Shown piece after piece: positions 11,365 to 22,089 of a DNA stretch of 64,000 bases. The translations under genes and the position numbers were made by a program. The notes beneath the pieces are model-generated. The model saw only the letters and a program-made list of their open reading frames with translations. It had not been told where the DNA came from and made no database searches. The DNA comes from Volucella zonaria (lineage: Eukaryota > Arthropoda > Insecta > Diptera > Syrphidae), in contig OZ014533.1 of assembly GCA_963966105.1 (NCBI GenBank), forward strand, positions 180,345,360 through 180,409,359. The letters run 5' to 3'. The first letter of the stretch is position 1, and each line of letters starts with the position of its first letter.

Positions 11365-14070
11365 AACTATTTTTTTTGTTTTTTTTTTTTTCAATTTGCG
11401 CACGCTCAAGGGATTTAAGTTCCCTTAAAATGCTTGCACACAGCGCGGACGAAGGAAAAAAAATCAGGGAGGAAAGACAGAGAGGTACCGATGAACGTTG
11501 GTCTCCAATAATTTATAATGACTAGGAAATAAAGAGCTAGGAACGAATCACGATATTTTAGGGTACGTCCGAAAGCGGGCTTGAGGGTATACTGATGAGC
11601 ATTCGTAGCGAGACGAGTGTTACGGTTAAACCTTTGAAGGTGCGGAATGCTATTAGCAATTTCTATGAGGTTCTGGTGGTGGAAATAGCGACAAAACAGA
11701 GTGAGACACGAGGCATTACGTCGGTATTGGAGGGTGTCTATTGTCTGAGCGATATTATTATCAGCTATGAGTTTTATCGCACGGTTTTGAATCCTATCTG
11801 GCAGTTGCAGAGATGTTTTGGGCACACCCGACCAGATGTGGGCTTCTACTCCAATTTGAGACCTGATCAGGAAGTATTTCTTACAAGCTAGACATTTCGC
11901 AGCATTTTTGACGACACCGAATATGTGGTCATTCCAACGTAAGTTGTCATTGACACACATAGCGAGAATGGAAAGTTATCGGTTTCGAAGATGCAAGTGC
12001 AGTTTTGGAAGCATTAAATTCCACTCGGTTGATAGTTCCCCAATTGGTTATGCTGTTAATATCGGAATTTAATGAGCTTAACATACGCAGCCGTTACCGT
12101 TCTACAGCCGAAGAGCAGGGGCGTGAGTCCGGAAACGAATATGAAAAGCAGAGAGTACTGTCACCAGTAAAGGAGTACGAGCATATTGGACTAGAGGTAG
12201 CAGACAAGAGACCGTTGAATTAAATTAAAAAGAGTGTCGGAGACAGAACGTAGCCCTGGGGCACACCAGCACTTATTTTGTGAATATCAGATGTCAAACC
12301 ATCCAAGATAACTTGAATTGAACGTTCCGAAAGTTAATTTCTAATCCATTGAAGAAGAGAGTCATCGATCCCAAAAGCACGCATTTTCGACAAAAGAACC
12401 TGATGCCAAACTCTGTCAAATGCCTTAGAAATATCAAGTGCAACTATCTTGCTATCGCCAAATTGATGTACGCTTTGGTTCTACTTTTCGGTGAGACATG
12501 CCATCAGATCACCAGTGGACCTGTTGCTACGAAAACTGTACTGCCGGCCCTTAAGAAGTTTTCGCGTTTCGAGGTATTTCATGAGCTGACGGCTTATCAG
12601 CATTTCCATGACCTTGGAAGGAAGGGATCTAATGGGTCTGTAGGAGAAGAGAGAAGATGATTCGCCTTTTTTAGGGACGGGCTGGACAAATGCTGTTTTC
12701 CATCTTCTCCGAGAGTCCTAAAGAGTAGGATTGATGAAAAAGATTACGCAATGGTTTTGCCAGCGTTGAAGAACACCTCTTCAGAAGAAGGTGAGATATA
12801 CCATCTGGACCAGCGGATTTGTGGATGTTAAGATCTTTAAGCATTCTTCTACTACAAGAGTGCGAAAGTGGATTCGTCCCATTGTAGATTCGACGCACTC
12901 AAATTTAGGCGGGGACAAAGAACAATCTGGGACTGTTGAGCTAGCCGCAAAGTGTGCAGCAGGCAGATTGGCCTTGTCCAAAGAGCTGACAGCTGGAATA
13001 TCATTGTAAATGAGCGTTGGGATGGAGGATGAGGCAGAATTTCTAGTAGTATTTTTTGCCTCAGTTTTTGGTCGTATTGGAATTTCACATGCTTGAGAAA
13101 GACGTTGCAGTCATTTCTGGCTCGTTTGAATTTTTTTCGATTTTCCTTAGTTGGGCTGGTCTTGAAGGACCGAAAACACATTTCTCTAACCCTGACAGCC
13201 TCTTTACAGCTCGAGTCGTACCATGTCTTTTCTTTTGGTTTGATACTCTTCATCCGATGAGGGATAAAGTTTCTCATTTCAAAGAGAATGGTGTCTGTGA
13301 TCATATCAGCAGCGGCATCCACGTCGTTATCGAGGAACCATACTGACCAGTTAAAATTCCTAAAGAAGCTGTTAATACCGCTCCAGCTGGCTTTCTTGTA
13401 TTGGCATACAGTTTTTTTTGAAATTTTTTCTCTAACTGTGTGGCCGGTGTACGAGAAATCAGCTGATATGACACAATGGTCTGACGAGCTAAGAGGGGAT
13501 AGCACATTGACCTTGTATCTGTTGGGGTGAGATGTTAAAAACAACTTCAGAGTGTTGGCGGTATGACTATCAATTTCTGGTATTCGTGTGGGCTCATTTA
13601 CAAGCTGGGTTAAGTTATTTTCCGCAGCGAAGATCTCAACACACCGTCCTTCGGGTGTTGTCCAATTTGTGGCTTCTGTAAATAAAGCAGTAGTGGATAA
13701 TTTGCTAACGGATATGGAATTTTAACCACATGAAATTGAATTTCGGATTGGAACAGGAACTACATTGTGGTGGGGCTTGGTAAGCTACACCACTACGTAC
13801 GTAAATTGCGAGACCGCGGTAAGAGAAGAATAATTGCATGAGTGATCTGAGAGGTGTGGGCGGGGATCTACCTGTGTTGCACTAAGTGCCAAAACAGCTG
13901 GTCTGTATTTACAGACGTGGATGTACGCAGAAAAGTGATTACTTTCCAACCCTCGTATATTTGCTATGTCCACTCTAAATTCCTAAGTCATTAGAAAGAA
14001 AGACAAACAAAATAATACAAACACCGACGTTACTAAGCGCAGATGTGAAGTACATCCGTCGGTTATTACA
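11365..14070 (-). mobile_element. LINE family D, copy 1 (Jockey/CR1-superfamily), near full length, dead
   Basis: The minus strand reads from about 14070: a short leader, endonuclease (FRVDIANIRGLESNHFSAYI, LSATQVDPRPHLSD, then SSDHCVISADFSYTGHTVRE), a linker of about 150 residues, RT start (DLNIHKSAGPDGISHLLLKR), RT core, and the typical tail (FGRTLKYRDSF, with LYFLVIINYW degraded). It ends in poly(T) on the plus strand at 11365-11390. The RT active site, FADD in the sister copy at 56380, is FTGD here, so the polymerase is dead. A 6-bp insertion (CTCGTA-like) sits just before it. Frameshifts break the ORF into at least five parts. The element lies next to the DUF4817 transposon. Confidence 0.85.
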
Positions 14071-14280
14071 TACACTCAGTCACTGCACGCGCTGCATGAC
14101 AATGTATTGTAATACAGCGATAACAGTGACAGTGACAGGGGTAGGAAGGTTGGGATGCCCGCACTGTGGATGTTGGTTTCGGTTTCACTTCACTGTTCGA
14201 CCTTGCAGTAGTTAATCCTTGGTCCCTAAGCAAAAGCTGTTGCAAAACTGCAGATCAATAAGAGTTTAGGGGACAACTAA

Positions 14281-15524
14281 CGGCTGAAAAGTCCGTGTCG
14301 TTTTATAGTAAAACACAAAATTTTTGCAAAATTCAACTTTATTTATCAATATAGTTGCCTTCGAGGGCGATACACTGGTTGAAACGATTTTTCAATCTTT
14401 CGATACCAGTTTTGTAGTACGATTTCGGTTTAGCCTCAAAATAGGCCTCTGTTTCTGCGATTACTTCTTCATCGGTCTTAAATCTCTTTCCGGCGAGCAT
14501 TCTTTTGAGGTCTGCGAACAGGAAATAGTCGCTGGGGGCCAAATCTGGAGAATACGGTGGGTGGGGAAGCAATTCGTAGCCGAATCCATTCAATTTTGCC
14601 ATCGTTTTCATCGACTTGTGACACTGTGCATTGTCTTGATGAAACAGCACTTTCTTTTTCTTCAAATGCGGCTGCTTTTCAGCGATTTCGTCCTTCAAAC
14701 GCTTCAACAACGCAATGTAATAGTCGCTGTTGATAGTCTGCCCCTTTTGGAGATAGTCGATAAAAATTATTCCATGTGCATCCCGAAATACGAATGCCAT
14801 AACCTTGCCAGCCGAGGACGAGGTTAGTCGCCTGCTCGCCACTCAGCTGACTGCCGATTTGACTCTGGTGTGAAGTGATTTAGCCAAGTTTCATCCATTG
14901 TCACATACCGGCGCAAAAAATTCGGCTTTATTGCGGTTGAACAGCTTTAAACACTCCTCTGAATCATCAACACGTTGTTGTTTTTGGTCGACTGTAAGCA
15001 AACGCGGCACCCACTTTGAACAGAGCTTTCGCATGTCCAAATATTCGTGTATGACATATCCAACACGCTCTTTTGATATCTTCAGAGCCTCAGCTATCTC
15101 GATCAACTTCACTTTACGGTCATTCGTAATCATTTTGTGGACTTTTTTGATGTTTTCATCTGAAACAGCATCTTTTGGACGTCCACTGCGTGCATCATCT
15201 TCGGTGCTTGTATGACCACTTTTAAATTGTTCAATCCACTTGCGAATGGTTCGTTCGGCTGGTGCAGAGTCCGGGTAACACTTATCAAGCCATTTCTTTG
15301 CATCGGCTGCATTTTTTCCCATCGAAAAGCAATGATAAATCAACACACGAAATTGCTTTGAATCCATTTCACAATAATAAATGTTGCTTCACTCACAACG
15401 GTATATCTCGAGAACTAATCGTCCGACAGCTGTCAAATTTATACACGTATCTTTTGAAGGTTGGTATGGACTTAATTCAAGTGGTGCCCTCTCTTAGAAA
15501 CGGCTTTTGGACTTTTCAGCCCAT
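14281..15524 (-). mobile_element. mariner element A with short TIRs
   Basis: The ends carry matching inverted repeats: CGGCTGAAAAGTCC at the left and GGACTTTTCAGCCC at the right. The left end follows a TA at 14278-14279. The gene on the minus strand is a D34D mariner transposase. Length is about 1.24 kb, normal for mariner. Confidence 0.85.
14339..15367 (-). pseudogene. mariner transposase (D34D), frameshifted
   Basis: The N-terminal half (14891-15367) starts MDSKQFRVLIYHCFSMGKNA and contains the two helix-turn-helix parts, GRPKDAV and WVPRLLT. An extra base in the A-run at 14915-14920 shifts the frame just before the first catalytic Asp (VTMDETW, readable in the next frame). A deletion before SAGKVMAF restores the original frame. 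The C-terminal half (14339-14842) is open and keeps FHQDNAQCH and PYSPDLAPSDYFLF, the second and third Asp, 34 residues apart. Apart from this short lesion the gene is well preserved, suggesting fairly recent activity. Confidence 0.88.
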
Positions 15525-16190
15525 GTGTTATTGGTTTGCTAAAAAAGCATGGATCTCTTGACCTTCCCAAAACGTTGTGGAAGATCAAGAACTCTAGATG
15601 TGAACGAAATCGATTGTGGACAGCATGTGATCATTATCTACTGGAGGTACTCGTATTTTAAAGCGTATTCATAGGAAACGGAATATTAAAATTGTTTTTT
15701 TCTTGCAGGACTAACACGTAAGCGTTGCAGTTTTTGTAAAGATATGCTGTCAGTTCAATATTACCTTGCATGATAAATGTTTCACTCAATATCAGGAAAA
15801 ATTTAAACAAAAACTTTAATAGTTCTTATCTGTATAAATATCTGTATTTTAATGGAACAAACTAAATAATTCATCCGAGTGTTCTTTGGTGTGTTAACTC
15901 ACCATTCTAAAACGCGGATTATTTTGAGTTCTAGTTGTGGACAATTTATTTTTTTCTTCATATCTGTTTAAGTTAATACACATTTCCCGCATATGAACCA
16001 ATATTAGGAGGAAAAAAAACAAAAAAAAAAATCATCTCGGGTATATGGTTAGGCCTCAACTCAGCTGAGCTGTTTGTGTCGGTAAACACCCGGCTATTGA
16101 ACTAAAGTAGTCGTTAAAAGCATTAGGAATGAGAAGCTTATCAGATATTTGGTTGTCGTTTACTCGTATTATGCTAGATTTTCTCTTAAA
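15525..16190. other. non-coding DNA
   Basis: No frame with protein-like content is visible. There is a GT/AG-rich stretch, an A-run at 16014-16031, and TACTCGTA at 15648 and 16161. Confidence 0.6.
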
Positions 16191-16196
16191 AGAAAA

Positions 16197-16510
16197 CTAG
16201 TTCAAGATGCTATTTACTACCTGCCACTTCCTTTTCGGATCTCCTTTCGCAAAGTTAAATTGATTGTGGTAATAGCTGTGACGACATATTGGAATTCCTT
16301 TTTTAAGTTCAGAGCATAATCTTTTGTATATGCTCCTCAGTCTATGGTTGTTGACTTTATCAATGGCGGGTGAAAATGATCTTGGTTGCTTTGGGCTGAA
16401 AGTTCTTCGAATAACATTCGGTCCCACGGAACTGGAATGATATAACAATGAGCTATTTGTGCTATACAGTAGCGTTAACCTTGTCCCGACCAAAGGGTCA
16501 AAGTTAATCG
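16197..16510 (-). mobile_element. LINE fragment, linker before RT
   Basis: The minus frame contains YKRLCSELKKGI, SYYHNQFNFAKGDPKRKWQV and VNSILN. Such a run (a helical linker followed by 'K.W..VN..L') sits just before the RT domain in many insect LINEs. The preceding part (FSPAIDKVNNHRLRS) fits the same linker. No RT follows, so only a short scrap is left. Confidence 0.55.
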
Positions 16511-16559
16511 GCTTATCTGAAACGAAGACCGACCCAACAATCCGAAAATCCCGGAGTAA

Positions 16560-18545
16560 CAATGCTATTCAGAAGGACCTCCTCGCCTAAGGTTGCATTA
16601 GGAGTAGATACAAAATTTTACCAAATCCATATGAACACAATCAAAAATCATTTATTCCGCCAAAATTTTATTAGGAAAATTGAAAAGTTCCCTGTTCACG
16701 TTTACATGTTTTTGTTTCATATACGCGTATGTATGTCCGGGCTAATCATAATACAATGTATCTATGAAGCTATATAGCTATCATACGTATGTCCTACATG
16801 TTCCATATTCGTGGTGCTTTACTTGCATTGCATACACAATTACGGCATCAAAAAAAAAAAAAAGCCCAACTTTGAAAACCATATGGTCTTTATTAATTTT
16901 ATTAATCCAATGGATTATACAAAGACGAAAAATATACATAGATAGATCGAGAGATAGAGAGTGAGAGAGAAAGAGGGACAAGGGGGGAATAAACCTCTGT
17001 ACAAAGGCAGAGGCATAAGTTCGACAGGAGCGTTATTGCGTGCCTTTTCCGAGGAATTCAGACTCACTAGAGCTATGTTTTTTCTTTGCCTTATCCCTTA
17101 TTACTTTTCTTACGCCGAAGTCAACCGGCACATTGAAAATTTTAATGTAAACCTTTATTGCTGAGAAAAGTTTTCCAATAACAATTGTGAAATGTTGGGG
17201 AAAAAAGCGGAAAAGTTCCGAAGTTTGTGGAGGAAAGGAATTTCCGGATGCTCAGATACTGAAGCGAGGATCCTACACTCTACACTCTATGTAGACTTGT
17301 ACACTCGTACTCGTACACTGTCAAGCGTTTTATTTTATTTTTTATTAATTTTCAGGATGGATATCTTTTCTTCTCTATTACTAGAACAGTGAACACTAAC
17401 ATTTTGAATGGTTGACGTTGCGTTGAGTGAGGCTGATCGGCATGAGCCGACTGGGAGCAGTGTATGGAAGGATAGAAATGTGTTAAGCTGGAAATCCACA
17501 ACCATTAAAGCAATACCTTTGACCAGATGGAGGCAAAGGATTTAGTAAGGACATACGAGAACATACATATGTATGTATGTGTAGCGATGCCACTGACATT
17601 GTTCAACATTGTGTTCACCACGGAACGTTCCAAGTTGATTGGATGTGTACATTTCCACATTAACAAGGTATCCGAACAATTAGCACCGGTGGTGGCAATG
17701 GTGGCATTGTTGGCAACAACGGTGGATGAACACTGCCGTTTTGTGCTATATGGTATGATGCACGCAGCAGAAGACAATGACAATAGAAAAAAAAAAAAAG
17801 CCCCAAACGGAACGGAAATCCCTCCGGAAATCTTCGCTTGGAATATGAAATTTTTCAAATTAAATTCCCTATCCTCAAGCTGGCGAAGGGGGATGCGAGA
17901 CCGAGAGTCCTTGTCGGCTTCATTGTTTTACTTTGAGTTTTTTTTTTTTTTTTTTTATATGGCTTTTCTATCCTTTATTGTGGTGGTTCCGGTGTCGTAC
18001 TTAACAGGAGCGGTTCATTTTGGGTATGTCATTTGCTGTACTGTACGAGCGTTGGAAGCACGGAAGCACTCAGTGTGTACTGTCAGAGTAGTCGTAGGTG
18101 TGGGTGAGAGTAGGGCAAAGTTTTCACATCGCATGCCATTGTTTTAAAATTTTATTAAAAAGTTTAATGTTTTGCGGCTTCAACCAAGTTCCATTCAAGT
18201 TTAGCGGCAGTGTTAGAGGCACAACAGTAGAAGCAGTAGACCAGCAATAGAGGCACAGGAGCAGCAACAGCCTCCGTCATAATGAAATGAGGTCCTGGTG
18301 ACATTTGAGAAGCTTTCCCCTGCCGAAACTTTTTATGAGACTTTTCAATGAGATTTTTATTATTTACAATTTGTTGGAAGACAATTTAATGGGTTCCTAT
18401 GAATTTCTCTTATCTGGGTTTCATCGCCAACATCAGCACCACAGATATCAGACCCTCGGGGGGCATACAGATGCCCAAACGATTTAGCTAATTCAAATTT
18501 TCGGTTTAACTTTTGCCGTGGTTGCTTGCTTAGTTGCTATTGCTA

Positions 18546-18578
<33 letters not shown>

Positions 18579-18950
18579 CTGTTGCTGTTTTTGTTGCTGT
18601 TTCTCTATAATACTTGTAATCGTGCTCATACTTTATGGGGGTCAAAGGGAATTTTAAATTTTACCCAATTTGTGAATCAGAAATGTAATTACCGAGTACC
18701 GTGCACACTGTCAAGACAGTTGTGACAACTGGTATTTAGATAAGATAGGAAAGTTACTTATAGCTATACGCATACCTAAACAAAGCAGAACAAAAATTTT
18801 TTGAAATATTGTTAATTGAATGCCTTGTTGTATCACAAATGTTGGTCTGTGGAAAAAGTTCAATTTTGAAACAATCTATCTCATTATGGAGCACATAATT
18901 CCTCCCATTTTTAACCACAGGTTACATTAAAAACTTTTTCGAAAATCAGA
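16560..18950. other. non-coding DNA with simple repeats
   Basis: Long AT-rich stretches, a 20-base T-run near 17938, GAGA tracts near 16945, and paired CACTCGTA/TACTCGTA at 17303-17315. The 206-codon plus frame at 17527-18147 crosses the T-run, has no recognisable domain and looks accidental. Confidence 0.55.
18533..18605. repeat. (TTGCTG)n microsatellite
   Basis: Twelve or so units of TTGCTG/TTGCTA with interspersed CTG triplets give Leu-only or Ala/Thr frames. It is a typical fly CAG-type repeat in non-coding DNA. Confidence 0.9.
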
Positions 18951-18956
18951 GAAATT

Positions 18957-19515
18957 GTGCAAAGATTAACTGCAATGTATGCTAGCTGCCAGTTCTTGTT
19001 CTGTATGGGCGATCAGCTGTCGAATTGCTACTGGCAAGCAGATGCGAGTGTTAGCGAAGGCATATTTCTCAGCCTTACGGATGGAAAGAATCGATCCTTG
19101 TTGCTTTTGAAATGTAACAGTATACGAAAAATTTGCCCTAGTTGGATTTCTATTCAATTCGAAGGCAGATGCAGATTTCCATAAGAAAATCCAATTCTTC
19201 CAAGAAATTTTTAATTTAGAAAAAAAAAAAACAAAAATGTTTCTTCTAATTTTAGATGGAATTTGACGAAACAAAAGTAATTCTCCAAATTTCTTTGACA
19301 TCGGCAATCCCTGTACATGAGTCCTTGCTTATTTTCTTGACAATTGTTGCGTTTGTCTCAGACATGAAGGGTATTCTTTCGATAGCATGCTGGGTTTCGC
19401 ATATTAAAGGAGACAAACGAATATGTACCGTTTCATGCCTTTTATTGTTCAGGTTATCTAAGCTAATAATATTATTTGGCTCTTGGACCACATGCGGTTT
19501 TTGCTCCACCATGAC
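18957..19515 (-). other. coding-like minus-strand frames of unknown origin
   Basis: Two frames on the minus strand (19252-19512, starting MVEQKPHVVQEPNNIISLDN; and about 18966-19180, containing NRNPTRANFSYTVTFQKQQG) have protein-like composition and are separated by a T-rich stretch with TTAG that could be a small intron or a frameshift zone. I do not recognise a family. It could be a decayed retroelement gene or a scrap of a host gene. Confidence 0.25.
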
Positions 19516-19559
19516 TTGGTATAGGGGCAGAATTCATAAGAAGTAGAAGCGGTATGCCA

Positions 19560-20200
19560 AATGATAATGGTTTGGGTTACATTTTAGTGTAAAGACCTGC
19601 AAGTTGAGTAATGGATTTTATTTGATAACATAAGGTTAGATTAGTGAAACAGCAAACGAAAACAAAAGTTTTTACTTCGACAGAGGCCGAATATAAGCCC
19701 TTAAGACACGGAAAATGTTCTATATACAATAAAGAGCAGAGCCTTATGTTTTACACTGAAATTGGCTATCTTATCACTAGTGACTTCGTTTTTTTAGAGC
19801 CTTTCTATGGGTCAGTAAGCAGTTTTTCTGTACAACAATGGTCTCTTTTCACACTTCTTTTTGGCTAAATAGAAAGGGTTTTGTCCAGTAGCGTATCTAT
19901 GGCGAGGCACAAACTGTCAGTAATTGCCATGTGTCGATGAGTTTTTATGATTTCTTTCCTAATTGACATGAGTTTAAAAAACTACCTGTTGTATGAGCTT
20001 AGAAGTGATGAAACACCACCCGTCTTGCTGGGTCCAACTGTTTTCTAAAGGAAAGAACTTATCAATCGTTTCCTTGGGTGTTTCGTAATCGTCCTCGCCA
20101 CTACTGGTTAAACCATGGCGCCTCAGCAGCGAGTATTTGTCAAGGCTGGGTCCTCTGTGATATTTCAGGTAAAAAAAAATATCGCAAAGGCCATTTTACA
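19560..20200. other. non-coding DNA
   Basis: No recognisable gene, repeat or element terminus. Confidence 0.5.
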
Positions 20201-20210
20201 TTAGTACATA

Positions 20211-21420
20211 CAGTGGCCGAAATAAGTATAAAGACACAAGTAATGTAAATGCTCAAGTGAGTTTTACCACAAAATTATGAAAACTAAAGAGTTTATTTTT
20301 AAGGGCGAAGCAAGTTTACTTATTTCCGTAAATAATAAAACAATAATAATAAATATTCCATATCACAAATGCTAGTTTCTTCGAATTCCCGTTAATGAAC
20401 TCTAAAAACAATCAATTTTCTTACGAAATAAGTATAAAGACAGTCAATAATATAAGCGATTAAACACAGAATTTTTGGGTTTTACCTATCAAACTGTAAC
20501 TTAGGACTTTGTACAACCTCCTTGATTCTCAATAACTTGAAAAATTCGATTCAGCATTGAATTTATCAAATTGTGCAGAATTTCTTCGTTGATCTCCTTC
20601 CATGCCTGGTTCATTTGCCTTTTAAGGTCGTCCACATTCCTGTATTGCTTCTCATTTGAGTAAAGCCTTCTGGTCATGATCCCCCACAAATTCTCGATTG
20701 GGTTGAGGTCAGGACTATAAGAAGGTCATGGTAAATACCGTGACCACTGACTTCAAACCGTTCACGGACAGTTCTCGCATTGTGAATGGGAGAATTATCT
20801 TGCTGAAAAATAAAGTCTTCACCAGCCAGAATGTCTCCAAATTCATCCAGGGCATATTCCAGCATCTCCCTGTATTTTTCGCTATTCATTCTGGGTTGTA
20901 CCAACATCAAAGGCGCCCCAAACCATCACGTTTCCGCCTCCAGAGTGCCGATTCATTTCGATCGCTTTTCCATCTCTAAAATCATCACTAAAAATAACGG
21001 ATTCCCACTCCTTGGTCCACGACATGTGGTCTTTTGAAAATTTTATCCTCGCTTCCTTGTGATGCTGCTGCAAATGCGGTTTTTTTTTTTCATTTTTGTG
21101 TAAAGAAGGTTAGGATTTGCCTTCAAAACTAGGTCCACTTTTCTTACTGTAACTGGTAGATCCAGCTTCCTCTTTATCTGACCAGCATTCAGCTTATTTC
21201 ACCTCGCTTCATGAGAAATTTCATTTTTGTTGCGAGGGGTCAAAAGGCTTGGGTGACCAGATTTTCTTGCAGTGCATAATTTTCGCCTAAATTTAAAAAA
21301 AATGCAAACGGCCTAATCTTCATGTATATCGAGCGGTTTGATAAGCCGTGTTCCTTGTGTGTTGCAATAATTGCCCTTTCTTCGGATGTCAAACGAGTTC
21401 CGCGAGGCATGGCTAAATAA
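20211..21420 (-). mobile_element. Tc1-like element with internal direct repeats; one terminus lost
   Basis: The left end starts CAGTGGCCGAAATAAGTATA after TA at 20209-20210. The core CGAAATAAGTATAAAGACA recurs in the same orientation near 20425, about 210 bp inside. This is the IR/DR layout of several Tc1-family elements (long inverted repeats with repeated binding sites). The transposase gene lies on the minus strand. The matching right terminus is not found after the start codon near 21412, so that end is deleted or diverged. Confidence 0.75.
20501..21412 (-). pseudogene. Tc1-like transposase, several frameshifts and deletions
   Basis: The start codon at about 21410 opens MPRGTRLTSEERAIIATHKE, an N-terminal helix-turn-helix. 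Shifted pieces follow: LLTPRNKNEISHEAR, KLDLPVTVRKVDLVLKANPN, then ARIKFSKDHMSWTKEWESVI with FSDD (first Asp), a deletion, VMVWGAF, FIFQQDNSPIHNA (second Asp), SPDLNPIENLWGIM (final Glu) and the C-terminus (KEINEEILHNLINSMLNRIF). All three catalytic residues can be read, but in three frames. Confidence 0.8.
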
Positions 21421-21556
21421 GCATCATTTTCAGTGCCAGTAAGTGTAATTTACCTTTTAAAATATTGGTGAAATATTTTTACACCTGTCAAAAAATAACA
21501 ACACATTTAAATTGTGTGTAAGTTGCGAAAACATTTTTAAATTCATTACAACAATT

Positions 21557-21963
21557 TTACAAACCTTTCCAACTGGTCACTCGCAACATGGATATGTCTA
21601 CCATGGCTAAGCGGGAAAGTCTCCTATCGAGTAGCGCTTTGTAGCAAATATCATCATGTGCATACTGCTTGGATTTTCGTTGGGATATTTTTCGCCAATC
21701 AAATCGAGCACTTTCGCCAGGACGTGTTTCATGTCGCATTCAAATCACGAACGGTTCGGAAATGGAGTCATCAGTTCGTAATTCTTCAATTTTACGTTTT
21801 TTCTCCTCAATTTTGACTTTACTTTAAGTCGCTGTTTGCTGGCTTCCCGTTTTGCATCTGCCTGTCGTTTACGCGATTCACGTTTACAATTAGCAGCGTT
21901 TTCTGGCGTAGATTTTTCGCCATTGCGTAATTGGTGTCGCTTATGCTTACGAGATTCCGACAC
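21557..21963 (-). other. unrecognised basic ORF pair
   Basis: The minus frame at 21745-21963 starts MSESRKHKRHQLRNGEKSTP and is extremely rich in Lys/Arg with heptad-like spacing (KRESRKRQADAKREASKQRL), then LKNYELMTPFPNRS. After a stop and a frame change come CDMKHVLAKVLDLIGEKYPN or, in the neighbouring frame, HDDICYKALLDRRLSRLAMV. It lies immediately upstream of the Tc1-like element. It might be the N-terminal part of a transposon protein (Helitron-like proteins have such basic starts) but no diagnostic motif is present. Confidence 0.3.
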
Positions 21964-22089
21964 TAAGTCAGATTTAGATTTCGAAGGAATTTTGCCGAAC
22001 TTACGAACTTAACTCGCATATGTAACTGAGAAACAATAGCAAAATAAGCACAAGTCCCTGCACGATATGCAATGAAAAAAAGATGGTAA

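Noticed and set aside
11136..11525. Plus-strand frame across 11350-11400
   Set aside because: It spans the junction of two minus-strand elements and includes the LINE poly(T); not a gene.
17527..18147. 206-codon plus-strand frame
   Set aside because: It runs through A- and T-runs (around 17790 and 17938), has no recognisable domain and mixed, low-complexity content; probably accidental.
18533..18605. Possible CRISPR-like or coding Leu/Ala repeat
   Set aside because: Units are 6 bp with no spacers; it is a simple microsatellite.
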